From assembly GCA_013178045.1 (NCBI GenBank), contig JABLXP010000008.1, forward strand, positions 1-64,000: a DNA stretch of 64,000 nucleotides, in the 5' to 3' direction. This document shows positions 8,396 to 17,043 of the stretch, piece by piece (position 1 is the first letter of the stretch; every line of letters starts with the position of its first letter). This DNA comes from Bacillota bacterium. GTDB taxonomy: Bacteria; Bacillota; Ch66. The notes under the pieces were generated by a model. The model was not told the origin of the DNA, ran no database searches, and saw only the letters and a list, made by a program, of their open reading frames with translations. The translations under genes were made by a program, and so were the position numbers.

Positions 8396-9544
8396 ATGGT
8401 CCGAAGAGTAGTCCGCTCCTTCATTACTCTAGTGGGTGCAGCCGGGGGCTTTGGGTTGGCCAATTTTATTAGCCGCCAGGAGGTGATGCAGCGGCTGATC
8501 CCTGAGGGAACGACGTATTATGCATTTATTGTGGTGAGTACACTTCTGGCTAGCCTGATTGCTTTTATTTTTGCTCCTTCACTGATGAGGGCAGTAGTGC
8601 AAGCCATGGAGTGGACGGAAACCAGTTTGCAGAAAATGCCTACCCAGGACCTGCTGGGTGGGGCGGTCGGCTTAATTATTGGACTTATAATTGCTAGTCT
8701 TTTAGGCTATTCCTTTTCTTATATCCCAGTCATTGGCGGATACCTGGCAATTTTGGTTAGCTTGATTCTGGGGTATCTAGGCATGAAATTAGGGATGAGA
8801 AGAAAAGATGACCTGTTATCTGTTCGCTCATTTTTCCCCCGTTTCACCACGCGGGATAAGGAAAAGGTGAGTCGTCTGGAGCCGCGTAGTCAGGGTAAGA
8901 TCCTGGATACTAGCGTGATCATCGACGGCAGAATCGCAGATATTTGCCGGAGCGGTTTTTTAGAAGGGACGTTGTGGATCCCATCTTTCGTCCTGGAGGA
9001 ATTACGGCATATTGCCGATTCATCTGATTTACTCAAGAGAAGTCGTGGCCGGCGGGGTTTAGATATTCTTAATGCGATGCGCAAAGAACTGGATGGCATG
9101 GTCCAGATTTACGAAGGGGATTTTGAGGATCTAACAGAGGTTGACAGCAAGTTGGTCCGTTTGGCCCAGACCCTGGGGGCCCAGATCGTCACCAATGACT
9201 ATAATCTGAATAAGGTGGCTGAACTTCAGGGGATCCGGGTCCTAAATATCAATGAGTTAGCCAATGCTGTTAAGCCGATTGTTTTACCGGGTGAAGAAAT
9301 GAACGTCCAGGTGATCAAGGACGGTAAAGAGGCCGGCCAGGGAATCGGTTATCTTGATGATGGGACAATGATTGTTGTCGATGGTGGTAAGAAGTATATT
9401 GGGCAAACGATTGATGTTTTTGTTACCAGCGTTTTCCAAACGGCGGCTGGCCGAATGATTTTTGCGAAACCCCGGATGAGTGTTGACAAAAAACTGTCTT
9501 CGACCACGGCTTCATCGCTAAACGAGGTGAACGTGAGTGGGTAG
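8396..9544 (+). CDS. yacL: Membrane-anchored PIN/TRAM domain protein (YacL family)
   Basis: The 382-residue protein has about four hydrophobic N-terminal segments (roughly residues 8-25, 42-63, 83-104 and 107-130). A PIN nuclease-like domain follows (about 168-285), opening with LDTSVIIDGRIADI and holding conserved acidic residues. A C-terminal TRAM domain (about 295-360) may bind RNA. This is the architecture of B. subtilis YacL, found between disA and ispD in many Firmicutes. The RNA substrate is unknown; RNase activity is inferred from the PIN fold. The last 8 bases overlap ispD. Confidence 0.9.
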   Translation: MVRRVVRSFITLVGAAGGFGLANFISRQEVMQRLIPEGTTYYAFIVVSTLLASLIAFIFAPSLMRAVVQAMEWTETSLQKMPTQDLLGGAVGLIIGLIIASLLGYSFSYIPVIGGYLAILVSLILGYLGMKLGMRRKDDLLSVRSFFPRFTTRDKEKVSRLEPRSQGKILDTSVIIDGRIADICRSGFLEGTLWIPSFVLEELRHIADSSDLLKRSRGRRGLDILNAMRKELDGMVQIYEGDFEDLTEVDSKLVRLAQTLGAQIVTNDYNLNKVAELQGIRVLNINELANAVKPIVLPGEEMNVQVIKDGKEAGQGIGYLDDGTMIVVDGGKKYIGQTIDVFVTSVFQTAAGRMIFAKPRMSVDKKLSSTTASSLNEVNVSG

Positions 9545-10232
9545 CATTACGGCGATTATCGCTGCGGCCGGCCAGGGAAAACGAATGGGGGTTGGGCGTA
9601 ACAAACAATATCTTTCGCTGATTGGCCAGCCAATCTTAGCGCGCACCTTGGCCGTTTTCCAATCTTCGCCGTTAATTGACGATCTGGTTGTGGTGGTCGC
9701 TCGGGGCGAGGTTGACTATTGTGTCCGGGAGATTGTGCAGAAGTATAGGTTCTTCAAGGTTTCCCGGGTCATTGCTGGCGGCAAGGAACGACAGGATTCA
9801 GTGTTTGAAGGACTCCGCCACCTCCAAGATGACTGTTCACTGGTGGTCGTGCACGATGGGGCACGACCACTTTTGACACCAGTGATCCTGAGTAGGGTGA
9901 TTCAACAGGCCGAATTAGACGGCGCGGCCGTGGCAGCTGTCCCGGTGAAGGATACGATTAAAGTGGTCGACGAAGATGGCCTGGTAGTAACAACCCCGGG
10001 GCGGAAACAACTCTGGGCGATCCAGACTCCTCAGGTGTTCAGACGGGATATCCTCCAGTCTGCTTACGAACAGGCTTATCGTGATGGGTTTTGGGGGACG
10101 GATGACGCCAGTCTGGTCGAACGGTTAGGCTTACCGGTCAGGGTGGTTATGAGTAGCTACGACAATCTGAAGATAACGACGCCGGATGACCTGATATTGG
10201 CGGAGACTATTTGGCAAAGGAGAACGGATTAA
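9537..10232 (+). CDS. ispD: 2-C-methyl-D-erythritol 4-phosphate cytidylyltransferase
   Basis: This 231-residue enzyme catalyses the CTP-dependent step of the MEP isoprenoid pathway. It has the glycine-rich CTP-binding loop [10 protein letters not shown] near the N-terminus, the VHDGARPLL motif, and a conserved VPVKDTIK stretch. The GTG start at 9537 overlaps the end of yacL by 8 bases, and the stop overlaps the ispF ATG (TAATG), so translation is coupled throughout. The next pathway enzyme but one, IspF, follows. Confidence 0.94.
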   Translation: MGSITAIIAAAGQGKRMGVGRNKQYLSLIGQPILARTLAVFQSSPLIDDLVVVVARGEVDYCVREIVQKYRFFKVSRVIAGGKERQDSVFEGLRHLQDDCSLVVVHDGARPLLTPVILSRVIQQAELDGAAVAAVPVKDTIKVVDEDGLVVTTPGRKQLWAIQTPQVFRRDILQSAYEQAYRDGFWGTDDASLVERLGLPVRVVMSSYDNLKITTPDDLILAETIWQRRTD

Positions 10233-10726
10233 TGCGGGTTGGGTTTGGCTATGATGTCCATCGTCTGGTTGCTGGGCGAGACCTGGTTTTAGGCGGGGTA
10301 AAAATACCTTTTGAACTTGGCTTAGCTGGCCATTCTGACGCGGATGTTCTCTTGCATGCGATTAAGGACGCTCTTTTAGGCGCGGTGGCTGAGGGTGACA
10401 TCGGCCGACACTTTCCCGAGCATGACCCCCAGTATAAAGACATCTCCAGTTTGAAGCTGCTTTGTCGAGTCGGGGAAATCCTGTCGTCCAAAGGTTATCG
10501 CGTGAATAACATTGATAGCACGATCGTTGCCCAGCAGCCAAGACTGGCCCCGTACATTGAGCAGATGTGTGCCAACATTGCCCGGACACTAGAGATTGAT
10601 CGGTCCGCAGTGAATGTCAAAGCTACCACCACGGAAGGACTGGGATTTACGGGCACTGGCGAAGGTATTGCTGCTTTTGCGGTGGCTACGGTAATTTATT
10701 TGCCGACTGCGACAAAATCAAAATAA
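10232..10726 (+). CDS. ispF: 2-C-methyl-D-erythritol 2,4-cyclodiphosphate synthase
   Basis: The 164-residue IspF cyclises CDP-methylerythritol phosphate to MEcPP. The N-terminus GFGYDVHRL supplies metal-binding Asp and His, [11 protein letters not shown] is the second metal/substrate motif, and [12 protein letters not shown] is typical of the C-terminus. I use ATG 10232, which overlaps the ispD stop and follows AAAGGAGAACGG; a TTG seven codons upstream is less likely. Length fits the usual 155-165 residues. Confidence 0.94.
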   Translation: MRVGFGYDVHRLVAGRDLVLGGVKIPFELGLAGHSDADVLLHAIKDALLGAVAEGDIGRHFPEHDPQYKDISSLKLLCRVGEILSSKGYRVNNIDSTIVAQQPRLAPYIEQMCANIARTLEIDRSAVNVKATTTEGLGFTGTGEGIAAFAVATVIYLPTATKSK

Positions 10727-10735
10727 TGATATAAT
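10707..10735 (+). promoter_or_regulatory. Possible promoter for gltX
   Basis: A perfect TATAAT lies at 10730-10735 with only a weak CTGCGA at 10707-10712 (17-base spacer). It overlaps the ispF stop and would give a leader of about 40 bases. Read-through from the ispD-ispF operon is an alternative. Confidence 0.4.
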
Positions 10736-10781
10736 GGCAGCAATTGGTTCGGATGCTTTGCTTTTAGGAGGAATGATGCAG

Positions 10782-12251
10782 ATGGGTAAGATCAGAGTTC
10801 GTTTTGCCCCTAGTCCAACGGGGCCTTTGCATATCGGCGGTGCCAGGTCTGCTCTTTTCAATTATTTGTTAGCCCGGCAACAGGGTGGAACATTTATCTT
10901 GCGCAGTGAAGACACGGACCTGGAGCGCTCGAGCCTGGAATCAGAGCGAAACATCATCGATTCGCTACGCTGGCTGGGGATTACCTGGGATGAAGGGCTT
11001 GAGGTTGGGGGAGAATACGGACCATACCGACAAACCGAGAGATTACCTCTTTACCAGGAATATGCTCAAAAATTGTTGACCAATGGCCAGGCGTATTATT
11101 GCTACTGTACGGAAGAAGAACTGGAAAATGAGCGGAAGTCTCTGGTTGAGCGCGGGGAAAACCCACGTTATTTAGGCAAATGCCGTGCCCTGACGCTGGC
11201 TGAGCGCCAGGCGTTTGAACGGGCGGGGCGCAAACCGACGATTCGCTTCCGGGTACCGGACAAGCAGACCGTTGTGGTCAACGACTTGGTCAGGGGGCAG
11301 GTCAGTTTTGAGAGTGAGACCATCGGTGATTTTGTCATCGTAAAATCCGATGGAATTCCCACCTACAATTACGCTGTGGTCATCGATGACGCCCTCATGA
11401 AGATCACTCATGTAATCCGAGGTGAGGAACACCTGTCCAACACACCCCGGCAGATCCTGCTGTATGAAGCCCTGGGACTACCCAAGCCCGAGTTTGCGCA
11501 CGTTTCCCTGATTCTGGGCAAGGACCGGTCGAAGATGAGTAAACGACACGGGGCAACCTCCATTGTCGCCTATCAGGAGGCCGGTTATCTGCCAGAAGCG
11601 TTGATTAACTTTCTGGTGCTCCTGGGCTGGGCCCCGCCGGGTGAAAACGAAATCTTTAGTTTAGATGAACTTATTCAGGTTTTTTCCTTGGACCGGGTAG
11701 CGAAAAATCCAGCGGTGTTTGACCTAGAAAAATTGAAGTGGCTTAATGGTCACTACATCCGGCAAAGTTCGCTGGACCGAATTACCAATCTGGCAATTCC
11801 CTTCTTGAAGCAAGCTGGGCTGGTGGAAGAGCCAATTACCCCGGAAAAATATGCCTGGCTTAAACTGGTCGTTGAGGCTGTTCGGGACCGCTTGGGCGCG
11901 CTCTCCGAGATTGTCGAGCACGTTAAGATCTTTATACACGACGAGATTAGTTTGGAAAGCGATGAGGCCCGGGAGGTGCTCCGCGAAGAACAGGTGCCGG
12001 TGGTGTTGGAGTTGTTCAAGTCCAAACTAGCGGCGATGGACCGGCTGGATGTCGAGAGCAGTAAGGTCCTGCTTAAGCAGTTGACCAAGGAGACCAAGCT
12101 GGGGGGCAAGAAGGTCTACATGCCGATCCGCGTCGCTTTAACCGGGCAGACGCACGGGACTGATCTTTATTATTTGTTTCCCATTCTTGGGCGGGATCGC
12201 TGCTTGAAGAGACTCACTTATTGCCAGAAACATTATCTCACTTTAGAGTGA
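10782..12251 (+). CDS. gltX: Glutamyl-tRNA synthetase
   Basis: A class I synthetase of about 489 residues. It shows the N-terminal [18 protein letters not shown], which carries the HIGH-type motif, and KMSKRHG as the KMSKS loop. The C-terminal helical domain should bind the anticodon. Three in-frame ATGs (10773, 10776, 10782) follow AGGAGG at 10766-10771; 10782 gives the family-like [14 protein letters not shown], while 10776 is also well spaced. In Firmicutes this enzyme is commonly non-discriminating and also charges tRNA-Gln; the sequence alone does not prove that here. Confidence 0.94.
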   Translation: MGKIRVRFAPSPTGPLHIGGARSALFNYLLARQQGGTFILRSEDTDLERSSLESERNIIDSLRWLGITWDEGLEVGGEYGPYRQTERLPLYQEYAQKLLTNGQAYYCYCTEEELENERKSLVERGENPRYLGKCRALTLAERQAFERAGRKPTIRFRVPDKQTVVVNDLVRGQVSFESETIGDFVIVKSDGIPTYNYAVVIDDALMKITHVIRGEEHLSNTPRQILLYEALGLPKPEFAHVSLILGKDRSKMSKRHGATSIVAYQEAGYLPEALINFLVLLGWAPPGENEIFSLDELIQVFSLDRVAKNPAVFDLEKLKWLNGHYIRQSSLDRITNLAIPFLKQAGLVEEPITPEKYAWLKLVVEAVRDRLGALSEIVEHVKIFIHDEISLESDEAREVLREEQVPVVLELFKSKLAAMDRLDVESSKVLLKQLTKETKLGGKKVYMPIRVALTGQTHGTDLYYLFPILGRDRCLKRLTYCQKHYLTLE

Positions 12252-12262
12252 GCTTGTCATTG

Positions 12263-12292
12263 TTGACAATCATCGGCTGAGTCGGGTATAAT
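12263..12292 (+). promoter_or_regulatory. Promoter of the cysE-cysS T-box leader
   Basis: TTGACA at 12263-12268 and TATAAT at 12287-12292, both perfect, with an 18-base spacer. Transcription would start near 12299, giving a leader of about 320 bases. Confidence 0.85.
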
Positions 12293-12299
12293 TGGGTTA

Positions 12300-12577
12300 C
12301 ACATGTTAATACTATAAGCGATGAGCGGGAGAAGTAAGCATTTAGCGCCTTCAGAGAGGGGTCATCGGCGGCTGAAAGTGACCCCAGGTACCGCGGATGC
12401 TGAAATGCGCCCAGGAGCAGTTTGGCTGAACGCTGAAGTAGGCCAGAACGGCTTGCCACCGTTAAGGGGTTGACATCAACCCAAGCGGGTCAGGTGTCAC
12501 TGAGTGGGACCGGTGTGTCCAATCAGAGTGGAACCGCGAAGCCACCCTTCGCCTCTGAATTGAGGCGAAGGGTTTTT
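12300..12577 (+). promoter_or_regulatory. T-box riboswitch, cysteine type, with terminator
   Basis: The T-box core AGAGTGGAACCGCG lies at 12525-12538. It is followed by a perfect 11-bp terminator hairpin (12545-12555 with 12562-12572) and five Ts. Upstream, the AGTA-containing part of stem I is near 12333. A likely specifier codon TGC (Cys) lies at 12406-12408 in the context GAAATGCG. Uncharged tRNA-Cys would stabilise the antiterminator and let transcription enter cysE-cysS. The Cys assignment rests on this codon plus the downstream cysE and cysS. Confidence 0.92.
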
Positions 12578-12617
12578 AATTTAACCAATTTATTAATTTT
12601 AGAAAGGAGGATATCAG

Positions 12618-13349
12618 ATGTTTCGGTTTCTTAAGCAAATCAAGCGTGATATTGAAGTAATATTTGAACGCGACCCAGCGGTCAAGACTGTTTGGGAGAT
12701 TATTCTTTGTTATCCTGGTTTTCACGCCATTTTCTTTCACCGGATCGCCCATTTTTGTTATAAACGTAAATGGTATCTATTAGCGAGAATGATTTCTCAC
12801 TGGAGTCGACACATTACCGGCATTGAAATCCACCCGGGAGCCAAGATTGGAGAAGGGCTCTTCATTGATCACGGGGCCGGGGTGGTCATCGGAGAAACGG
12901 CTGAGATTGGCAATAACGTTACTCTTTATCAGGGAGTAACCCTCGGCGGGACCGGCAAGGAAAAAGGGAAACGGCATCCGACCATTGGTAACAATGTGGT
13001 AATCGCTACCGGGGCTAAGGTATTGGGGTCATTTACCGTGGGCGACAATGTCCGCATCGGCGCTGGCTCAGTAGTCTTGAGCAGTGTACCGCCCAATTGT
13101 ACTGTCGTGGGGGTGCCGGGTCGGATCGTGGTCCGTGACGGAGTAAAAGTTGACAATGCCGACGGCCAGATTGACCTGCGGCACCACCTGCTGCCCGACC
13201 CGGTGGCGGAGATGATCACTACCCTGCAAAAACGGATTGAGGAATTAGAAAACCGATTGGCGGAGTTGGAGGAAGAGCGGAATGAGCATCAGGATTTACA
13301 ATACCCTAACCAGACAAAAAGAAAGGTTTATCTCGCGGGAACCAAATAA
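12618..13349 (+). CDS. cysE: Serine O-acetyltransferase
   Basis: The 243-residue CysE makes O-acetylserine, the first step of cysteine synthesis. An N-terminal helical region is followed by a left-handed hexapeptide-repeat coil (about residues 65-175). The active-site stretch [17 protein letters not shown] and the substrate/CoA-binding [15 protein letters not shown] are intact. A charged, probably coiled-coil tail follows residue 195 ([18 protein letters not shown]). The gene sits behind a Cys T-box after GAAAGGAGG, and its last 68 bases overlap cysS in another frame. Confidence 0.94.
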   Translation: MFRFLKQIKRDIEVIFERDPAVKTVWEIILCYPGFHAIFFHRIAHFCYKRKWYLLARMISHWSRHITGIEIHPGAKIGEGLFIDHGAGVVIGETAEIGNNVTLYQGVTLGGTGKEKGKRHPTIGNNVVIATGAKVLGSFTVGDNVRIGAGSVVLSSVPPNCTVVGVPGRIVVRDGVKVDNADGQIDLRHHLLPDPVAEMITTLQKRIEELENRLAELEEERNEHQDLQYPNQTKRKVYLAGTK

Positions 13350-14907
13350 GATTAGGATGTATGTCTGTGGACCAACTACCTATAATTATATCCATCTGGG
13401 TAATGCTCGGCCGCTGGTGGTTTTCGATACAGTGCGCCGGTATTTTACCTACCGGGGTTATCAGGTGGTCTACGTTCAGAACTTCACCGACATCGACGAT
13501 AAAATTATTAACCGAGCGCAGGAAGAACAGTTAGCTCCTCTAGCTCTGGCCGAAAAATACATCGCCGCTTACTTTGAGGATGCCGATGCCTTGGGGGTTA
13601 TGAGGGCCGATGTTCACCCCCGGGTAAGTGAACATCTCCCAGAGATCATTGAGATGATCCAAACCTTAATCAACAAAGGGTATGCCTACGAAATTGAGGG
13701 AGACGTCTATTATAGTGTAGAGCAGTTTGCTGATTACGGTAAGCTTTCGGGGCGGTCTTTAGACGACTTGCAGGCCGGTGCCCGGGTAGAGGTTGATGTC
13801 CGGAAGAGGAACCCAATGGACTTTGCTCTGTGGAAAGCGGCTAAACCAGGTGAGCCTGCCTGGGAAAGCCCCTGGGGGCCTGGCCGACCGGGTTGGCACA
13901 TCGAATGTTCGGCTATGTCCCTCAAGTACCTGGGGTTCGGGTTTGATATTCACGGTGGTGGTTTTGATCTGATCTTCCCGCACCACGAGAACGAGATTGC
14001 CCAGTCGGAAGCCTATGGGGATGGTCGTCCGTTTGCCCACTACTGGATGCACAACGGATTCATTACTGTCAATCAGGAGAAGATGTCGAAGTCGCTGGGA
14101 AACTTTTTTATCCTGCGGGATATTCTGACCAAGTTTTCCGGAGATGTTGTTCGTTTCTATCTCCTGTCCACCCATTACCGGAGTCCATTGGATTTTGATG
14201 ATACAAAACTAGAAATGAGCCGGCGCGGTTTAGAAAGGTTAAAGAATGCCTATCGTTTGGCTGAGGAAACCCTGAAGAAAACAGGCGAGAGCACCGGTGA
14301 AGTGGAAATCGCCGGGCGCAGCTTAACATTTTTTAACCGTATAAAAGAACTGGAACAGGCGTTTATTGAAGCCATGGACGATGATTTCAACACGGCCCTC
14401 GGGATTGCTAATCTTTTCGATCTGGCCCGTGAGATCAACCTATTTTTGAACAACAGTGAGTTTGTTCCTGATGCGGCTTCCTGCCAGGCACTCAGCCAAG
14501 CGGTTCGGATTATGTCCAGACTTGGGGGAGATGTGCTGGGTATATTGACCCTCCAGGACGAAGCGGGAAGTGACCGTCTGATTGAGAAATTGCTCCAGTT
14601 GACGATGGCGGTGCGACAAGAAGCCCGGCAAGCCAAAAACTGGAGTGTGGCCGATATTATTCAGGAACAGCTCAAATCACTGGGAATAGTCCTGGAAGAT
14701 ACCCCGCAGGGAGTTCGGGTACAGCGAATGTCGCAGGGAAATATCCTGGAAGGGCTGCTTGACTTGCTCATCAATCTACGCTGGTCGGCCAAAAAAAGAA
14801 AGGATTGGGTGACGGCGGACCGCCTGCGTGACGAACTAAAACGGTTAGGTGTTGTTTTAGAAGATACCCCGAATGGGACGCGTTGGAAGGTTGAGGCGGG
14901 CTTATGA
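13282..14907 (+). CDS. cysS: Cysteinyl-tRNA synthetase with duplicated C-terminal module
   Basis: This class I synthetase has the zinc-binding [16 protein letters not shown] (HIGH-type motif), the zinc/histidine segment [23 protein letters not shown], and a DALR-type helical domain. At 541 residues it is about 60-75 longer than usual. The extra length is a second copy of the C-terminal module: residues 426-482 and 483-541 both end in a G(I/V)VLEDTP(Q/N)G(V/T)R segment. ATG 13282 lies inside cysE and gives the normal N-terminus, so the overlap is real. A Cys T-box controls the operon. Confidence 0.94.
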   Translation: MSIRIYNTLTRQKERFISREPNKIRMYVCGPTTYNYIHLGNARPLVVFDTVRRYFTYRGYQVVYVQNFTDIDDKIINRAQEEQLAPLALAEKYIAAYFEDADALGVMRADVHPRVSEHLPEIIEMIQTLINKGYAYEIEGDVYYSVEQFADYGKLSGRSLDDLQAGARVEVDVRKRNPMDFALWKAAKPGEPAWESPWGPGRPGWHIECSAMSLKYLGFGFDIHGGGFDLIFPHHENEIAQSEAYGDGRPFAHYWMHNGFITVNQEKMSKSLGNFFILRDILTKFSGDVVRFYLLSTHYRSPLDFDDTKLEMSRRGLERLKNAYRLAEETLKKTGESTGEVEIAGRSLTFFNRIKELEQAFIEAMDDDFNTALGIANLFDLAREINLFLNNSEFVPDAASCQALSQAVRIMSRLGGDVLGILTLQDEAGSDRLIEKLLQLTMAVRQEARQAKNWSVADIIQEQLKSLGIVLEDTPQGVRVQRMSQGNILEGLLDLLINLRWSAKKRKDWVTADRLRDELKRLGVVLEDTPNGTRWKVEAGL

Positions 14908-15302
14908 TCTTTGAACCAACAAACAACCCACCGCCTGAACAGTTGCCTCCGTTGGTACTGGCTTATATCGGAGATGCCGTCTACGAGCTTTATATTCGGT
15001 CAAGGTTAATCGAGGCCGGCCTGACCAGGGTAAAAAACATCCATCAGCGGGCGGTAGAATTGGTGCAGGCCAGTTTCCAGGCTCAGTTCTTGCAAGAAAT
15101 TGAAAGTCAGCTTACGGAAGAAGAACAGATGATGATGCGCCGTGGCCGAAACGCTAAATCGGGCCACGTTCCCAAGAGCGCGGAGATGATCGAATACCGT
15201 TACAGCACGGGCCTGGAAACACTGATCGGCTATCTGTACCTGAAGGGGGAGCACAAACGGTTGTGCGAACTGATGTCCCGGGTACCGATTAGCTTGCCGT
15301 AA
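14904..15302 (+). CDS. mrnC: Mini-ribonuclease III
   Basis: This 132-residue RNase III-like nuclease has no double-stranded RNA-binding domain and in B. subtilis matures 23S rRNA ends. The catalytic helix AYIGDAVYELYIRSRL carries the signature Asp, and the second acidic motif is within LTEEEQMMMRRGRNAK. Length is normal. It begins with an ATGA overlap on the cysS stop, so it is co-translated with cysS, the usual Firmicute order cysE-cysS-mrnC-rlmB-yacP. Confidence 0.93.
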   Translation: MIFEPTNNPPPEQLPPLVLAYIGDAVYELYIRSRLIEAGLTRVKNIHQRAVELVQASFQAQFLQEIESQLTEEEQMMMRRGRNAKSGHVPKSAEMIEYRYSTGLETLIGYLYLKGEHKRLCELMSRVPISLP

Positions 15303-15363
15303 ATCAGGTAGAATAAATAATGAAGCTCCTGAACTGCATATTTCCATTCCAGAAGGTGAGCCC

Positions 15364-16116
15364 ATGGATGAAATCATTGCCGGCCGCAATCCTGTGCTTG
15401 AGGCCCTACGGGGACAGCGGGAAATCAATCGGATCGTTATCGCCAAAGGGGCGCGAGAAGGTTCAATTAAAGAAATCTACGCCCTGGCCAAAGAAAGAAG
15501 TATACCAGTCACCGAAGTCGAACGGCGATACTTGGACAACGTTAGCCCTACCCCGGTTCACCAGGGAGTACTGGCTTGGGTCGCGGCTAAAGAATATGTC
15601 GAGGTTGAGGATATTCTGGAACTGGCCAGATCCAGACGGGAAGACCCGCTGATTGTTGCTCTCGACGGACTGGAGGACCCGCATAACCTGGGAACGATCA
15701 TACGGACCGCGGAAGCAACTGGCGTCCACGGAATCATTATTCCGAAGCGGCGGGCCGTACCGGTTACCGGGGTGGTTGCCAAGGCTTCTGCCGGGGCGAT
15801 TGAGCATGTTGCTGTGGCCAGGGTGGTTAACCTGGTACAGACCTTAAAAGAGTTGAAAGCAGCTGGCTGTTGGGTAGTGGGAGCGAATGTAACCGCTTCC
15901 CGCCTGTACTATGAGGCTAACCTAACTGGGCCACTGGTCGTGGTGGTTGGTGGGGAAGGACGTGGCGTCAGCCGGTTGGTTAGAGAGACGTGTGATTTTT
16001 TGATTAAGCTACCAATGTTAGGGCAGGTTAACTCCCTGAATGCGGCGGTCGCTGCTTCAGTAGTCCTCTATGAAGTGGTGCGCCAGCGCTCGGTTCAGCA
16101 ATTACATTCGAAATAG
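15364..16116 (+). CDS. rlmB: 23S rRNA (guanosine-2'-O-)-methyltransferase RlmB
   Basis: A 250-residue SPOUT/TrmH-family methyltransferase. The N-terminal domain (about 1-75, beginning DEIIAGRNPVLEAL) resembles an L30e-like RNA-binding fold. The SPOUT domain has the three knotted motifs: NLGTIIRTAEATG, GGEGRGVSRLV and NSLNAAVAASVVLYE. RlmB methylates G2251 (E. coli numbering) in the 23S rRNA P-loop. ATG 15364 is preceded by AGAAGGTGAG. It lies in the same transcript as mrnC and rae1. Confidence 0.93.
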   Translation: MDEIIAGRNPVLEALRGQREINRIVIAKGAREGSIKEIYALAKERSIPVTEVERRYLDNVSPTPVHQGVLAWVAAKEYVEVEDILELARSRREDPLIVALDGLEDPHNLGTIIRTAEATGVHGIIIPKRRAVPVTGVVAKASAGAIEHVAVARVVNLVQTLKELKAAGCWVVGANVTASRLYYEANLTGPLVVVVGGEGRGVSRLVRETCDFLIKLPMLGQVNSLNAAVAASVVLYEVVRQRSVQQLHSK

Positions 16117-16133
16117 GAATAGGGGAATAAGCC

Positions 16134-16643
16134 TTGATCGATGTTTTGATTGTTGACGGCTACAACATTCTCAACGGTTGGCCGGAATTAGCCAAGCTCA
16201 GCGAGGAAAGTCTTGAGCACGGCCGTGACAAATTGATCGAGATTCTGGCTAATTGGCGAGGATTATGCGGTAACCAGGTGATCGTGGTGTTTGATGCCCA
16301 TCTGGTGCGGGGTGGGGTGCAGACCAGTGAAGTTGTAGACGGAATTCAGGTGATCTACACCCCCGAGGGAGTTACCGCGGATCAGGCAATTGAAAAAATG
16401 GTGCAGAAAATACCTGACGGTTTATCGGTTTATGTAGCTACTTCAGACTATATAGAGCAACGGTTAATCTTTGGTAAAGGAGCATATCGGCTGCCAGCCA
16501 GGGAACTGCGTAAACTGGTTTATTCTACCCTCCAGGACAATCGGCGACAGATAACCCTAAACCGCCCCGGACCTACTCTTGATGCTCGTCTTCCTGCTGA
16601 ATTACGCCGAGTCCTGGAGGAGTGGCGCCGCCAGAAGAGTTAG
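16134..16643 (+). CDS. rae1: NYN-domain ribosome-associated endoribonuclease Rae1 (YacP)
   Basis: The 169-residue protein is a YacP/Rae1-type NYN (PIN-like) nuclease. The opening IDVLIVDGYNILNGW contains the DGYN motif with catalytic Asp, and further conserved acidic residues lie in VVFDAH and in TSDYIEQ. In B. subtilis Rae1 enters the ribosomal A site and cuts mRNA during translation. The start is a TTG at 16134 after ATAGGGGAAT; no ATG fits the domain start. It ends the cysE-to-rae1 run. Confidence 0.9.
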   Translation: MIDVLIVDGYNILNGWPELAKLSEESLEHGRDKLIEILANWRGLCGNQVIVVFDAHLVRGGVQTSEVVDGIQVIYTPEGVTADQAIEKMVQKIPDGLSVYVATSDYIEQRLIFGKGAYRLPARELRKLVYSTLQDNRRQITLNRPGPTLDARLPAELRRVLEEWRRQKS

Positions 16644-16662
16644 CCCCTCCCCCAAAAATGCC

Positions 16663-16692
16663 TTGACGATTTTTAGAGCTTTCAGTTATAAT
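16663..16692 (+). promoter_or_regulatory. Promoter of the sigH leader region
   Basis: TTGACG at 16663-16668 and TATAAT at 16687-16692 with an 18-base spacer. Transcription should begin near 16699, over 340 bases before sigH, in front of a structured and terminator-rich leader. Confidence 0.8.
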
Positions 16693-16698
16693 AATTAT

Positions 16699-16891
16699 GT
16701 CAAATGGACAACCCTCTTTATTGTCATTTCGCCTCCGTGGTATACATAGATATATTTATAGAGACCTGATGCTCGCCTTTTATTTGATTACCTAGAGGAC
16801 AATCTCCTCGGACAAAATTAAAGTTTGCTGGTCATGTAAATGGTTGAGTCTACAGGAAAATTGAAAGGTATTTTTCCCGAAATACCTTTTT
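16699..16891 (+). ncRNA. Candidate structured small RNA or leader upstream of sigH
   Basis: Between a good promoter (16663-16692) and an intrinsic terminator (16864-16891) lie about 165 bases without a reading frame. The ends can pair: TCAA 16700-16703 with TTGA 16861-16864, TGGAC 16705-16709 with GTCTA 16848-16852, AACC 16710-16713 with GGTT 16842-16845, and TTTAT 16717-16721 with GTAAA 16836-16840. An apical hairpin GAGGA/TCCTC is at 16795-16809. The rod-like shape, size and terminator would suit a 6S-like RNA, but a sigH attenuator leader is equally possible. I match it to no family. Confidence 0.4.
16864..16891 (+). terminator. First terminator in the sigH leader
   Basis: AAAGGTATTT at 16864-16873 pairs perfectly with AAATACCTTT at 16880-16889 (loop TTCCCG), with a T-run at 16887-16891. 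It is the strongest of three consecutive hairpins before sigH. Confidence 0.8.
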
Positions 16892-16921
16892 ATCGTCAAT
16901 ATAGCTAATAAGCGCGTAAAG

Positions 16922-16959
16922 AAATGACTTCCTTGTAAACTTCAAGCAGAGTCATTTTT
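16922..16959 (+). terminator. Second terminator-like hairpin before sigH
   Basis: AAATGAC at 16922-16928 pairs with GTCATTT at 16951-16957. An inner CTTG/CAAG helix (16932-16935 with 16943-16946) stacks within it, and Ts follow. Confidence 0.55.
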
Positions 16960-16974
16960 ATTGCAAAAGAATTA

Positions 16975-17007
16975 AAGACTTCCTCTAGACTTTAAGTTGA
17001 AGTTTTT
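16975..17007 (+). terminator. Third, weaker terminator-like hairpin before sigH
   Basis: AAGACTTC at 16975-16982 can pair with GAAGTTTT at 16999-17006 (one wobble), and the pairing runs into a T5 tract. The 16-base loop makes it weaker than the two upstream. It ends about 23 bases before the sigH ribosome-binding site. Confidence 0.35.
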
Positions 17008-17043
17008 GGGATTTACGAAACTGTTGATGTGGAGGCGATTTTG

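Noticed and set aside
15320-15652. 110-codon frame overlapping the start of rlmB
   Set aside because: It is in a different frame from the well-conserved rlmB, has no family similarity and only a poor start context.
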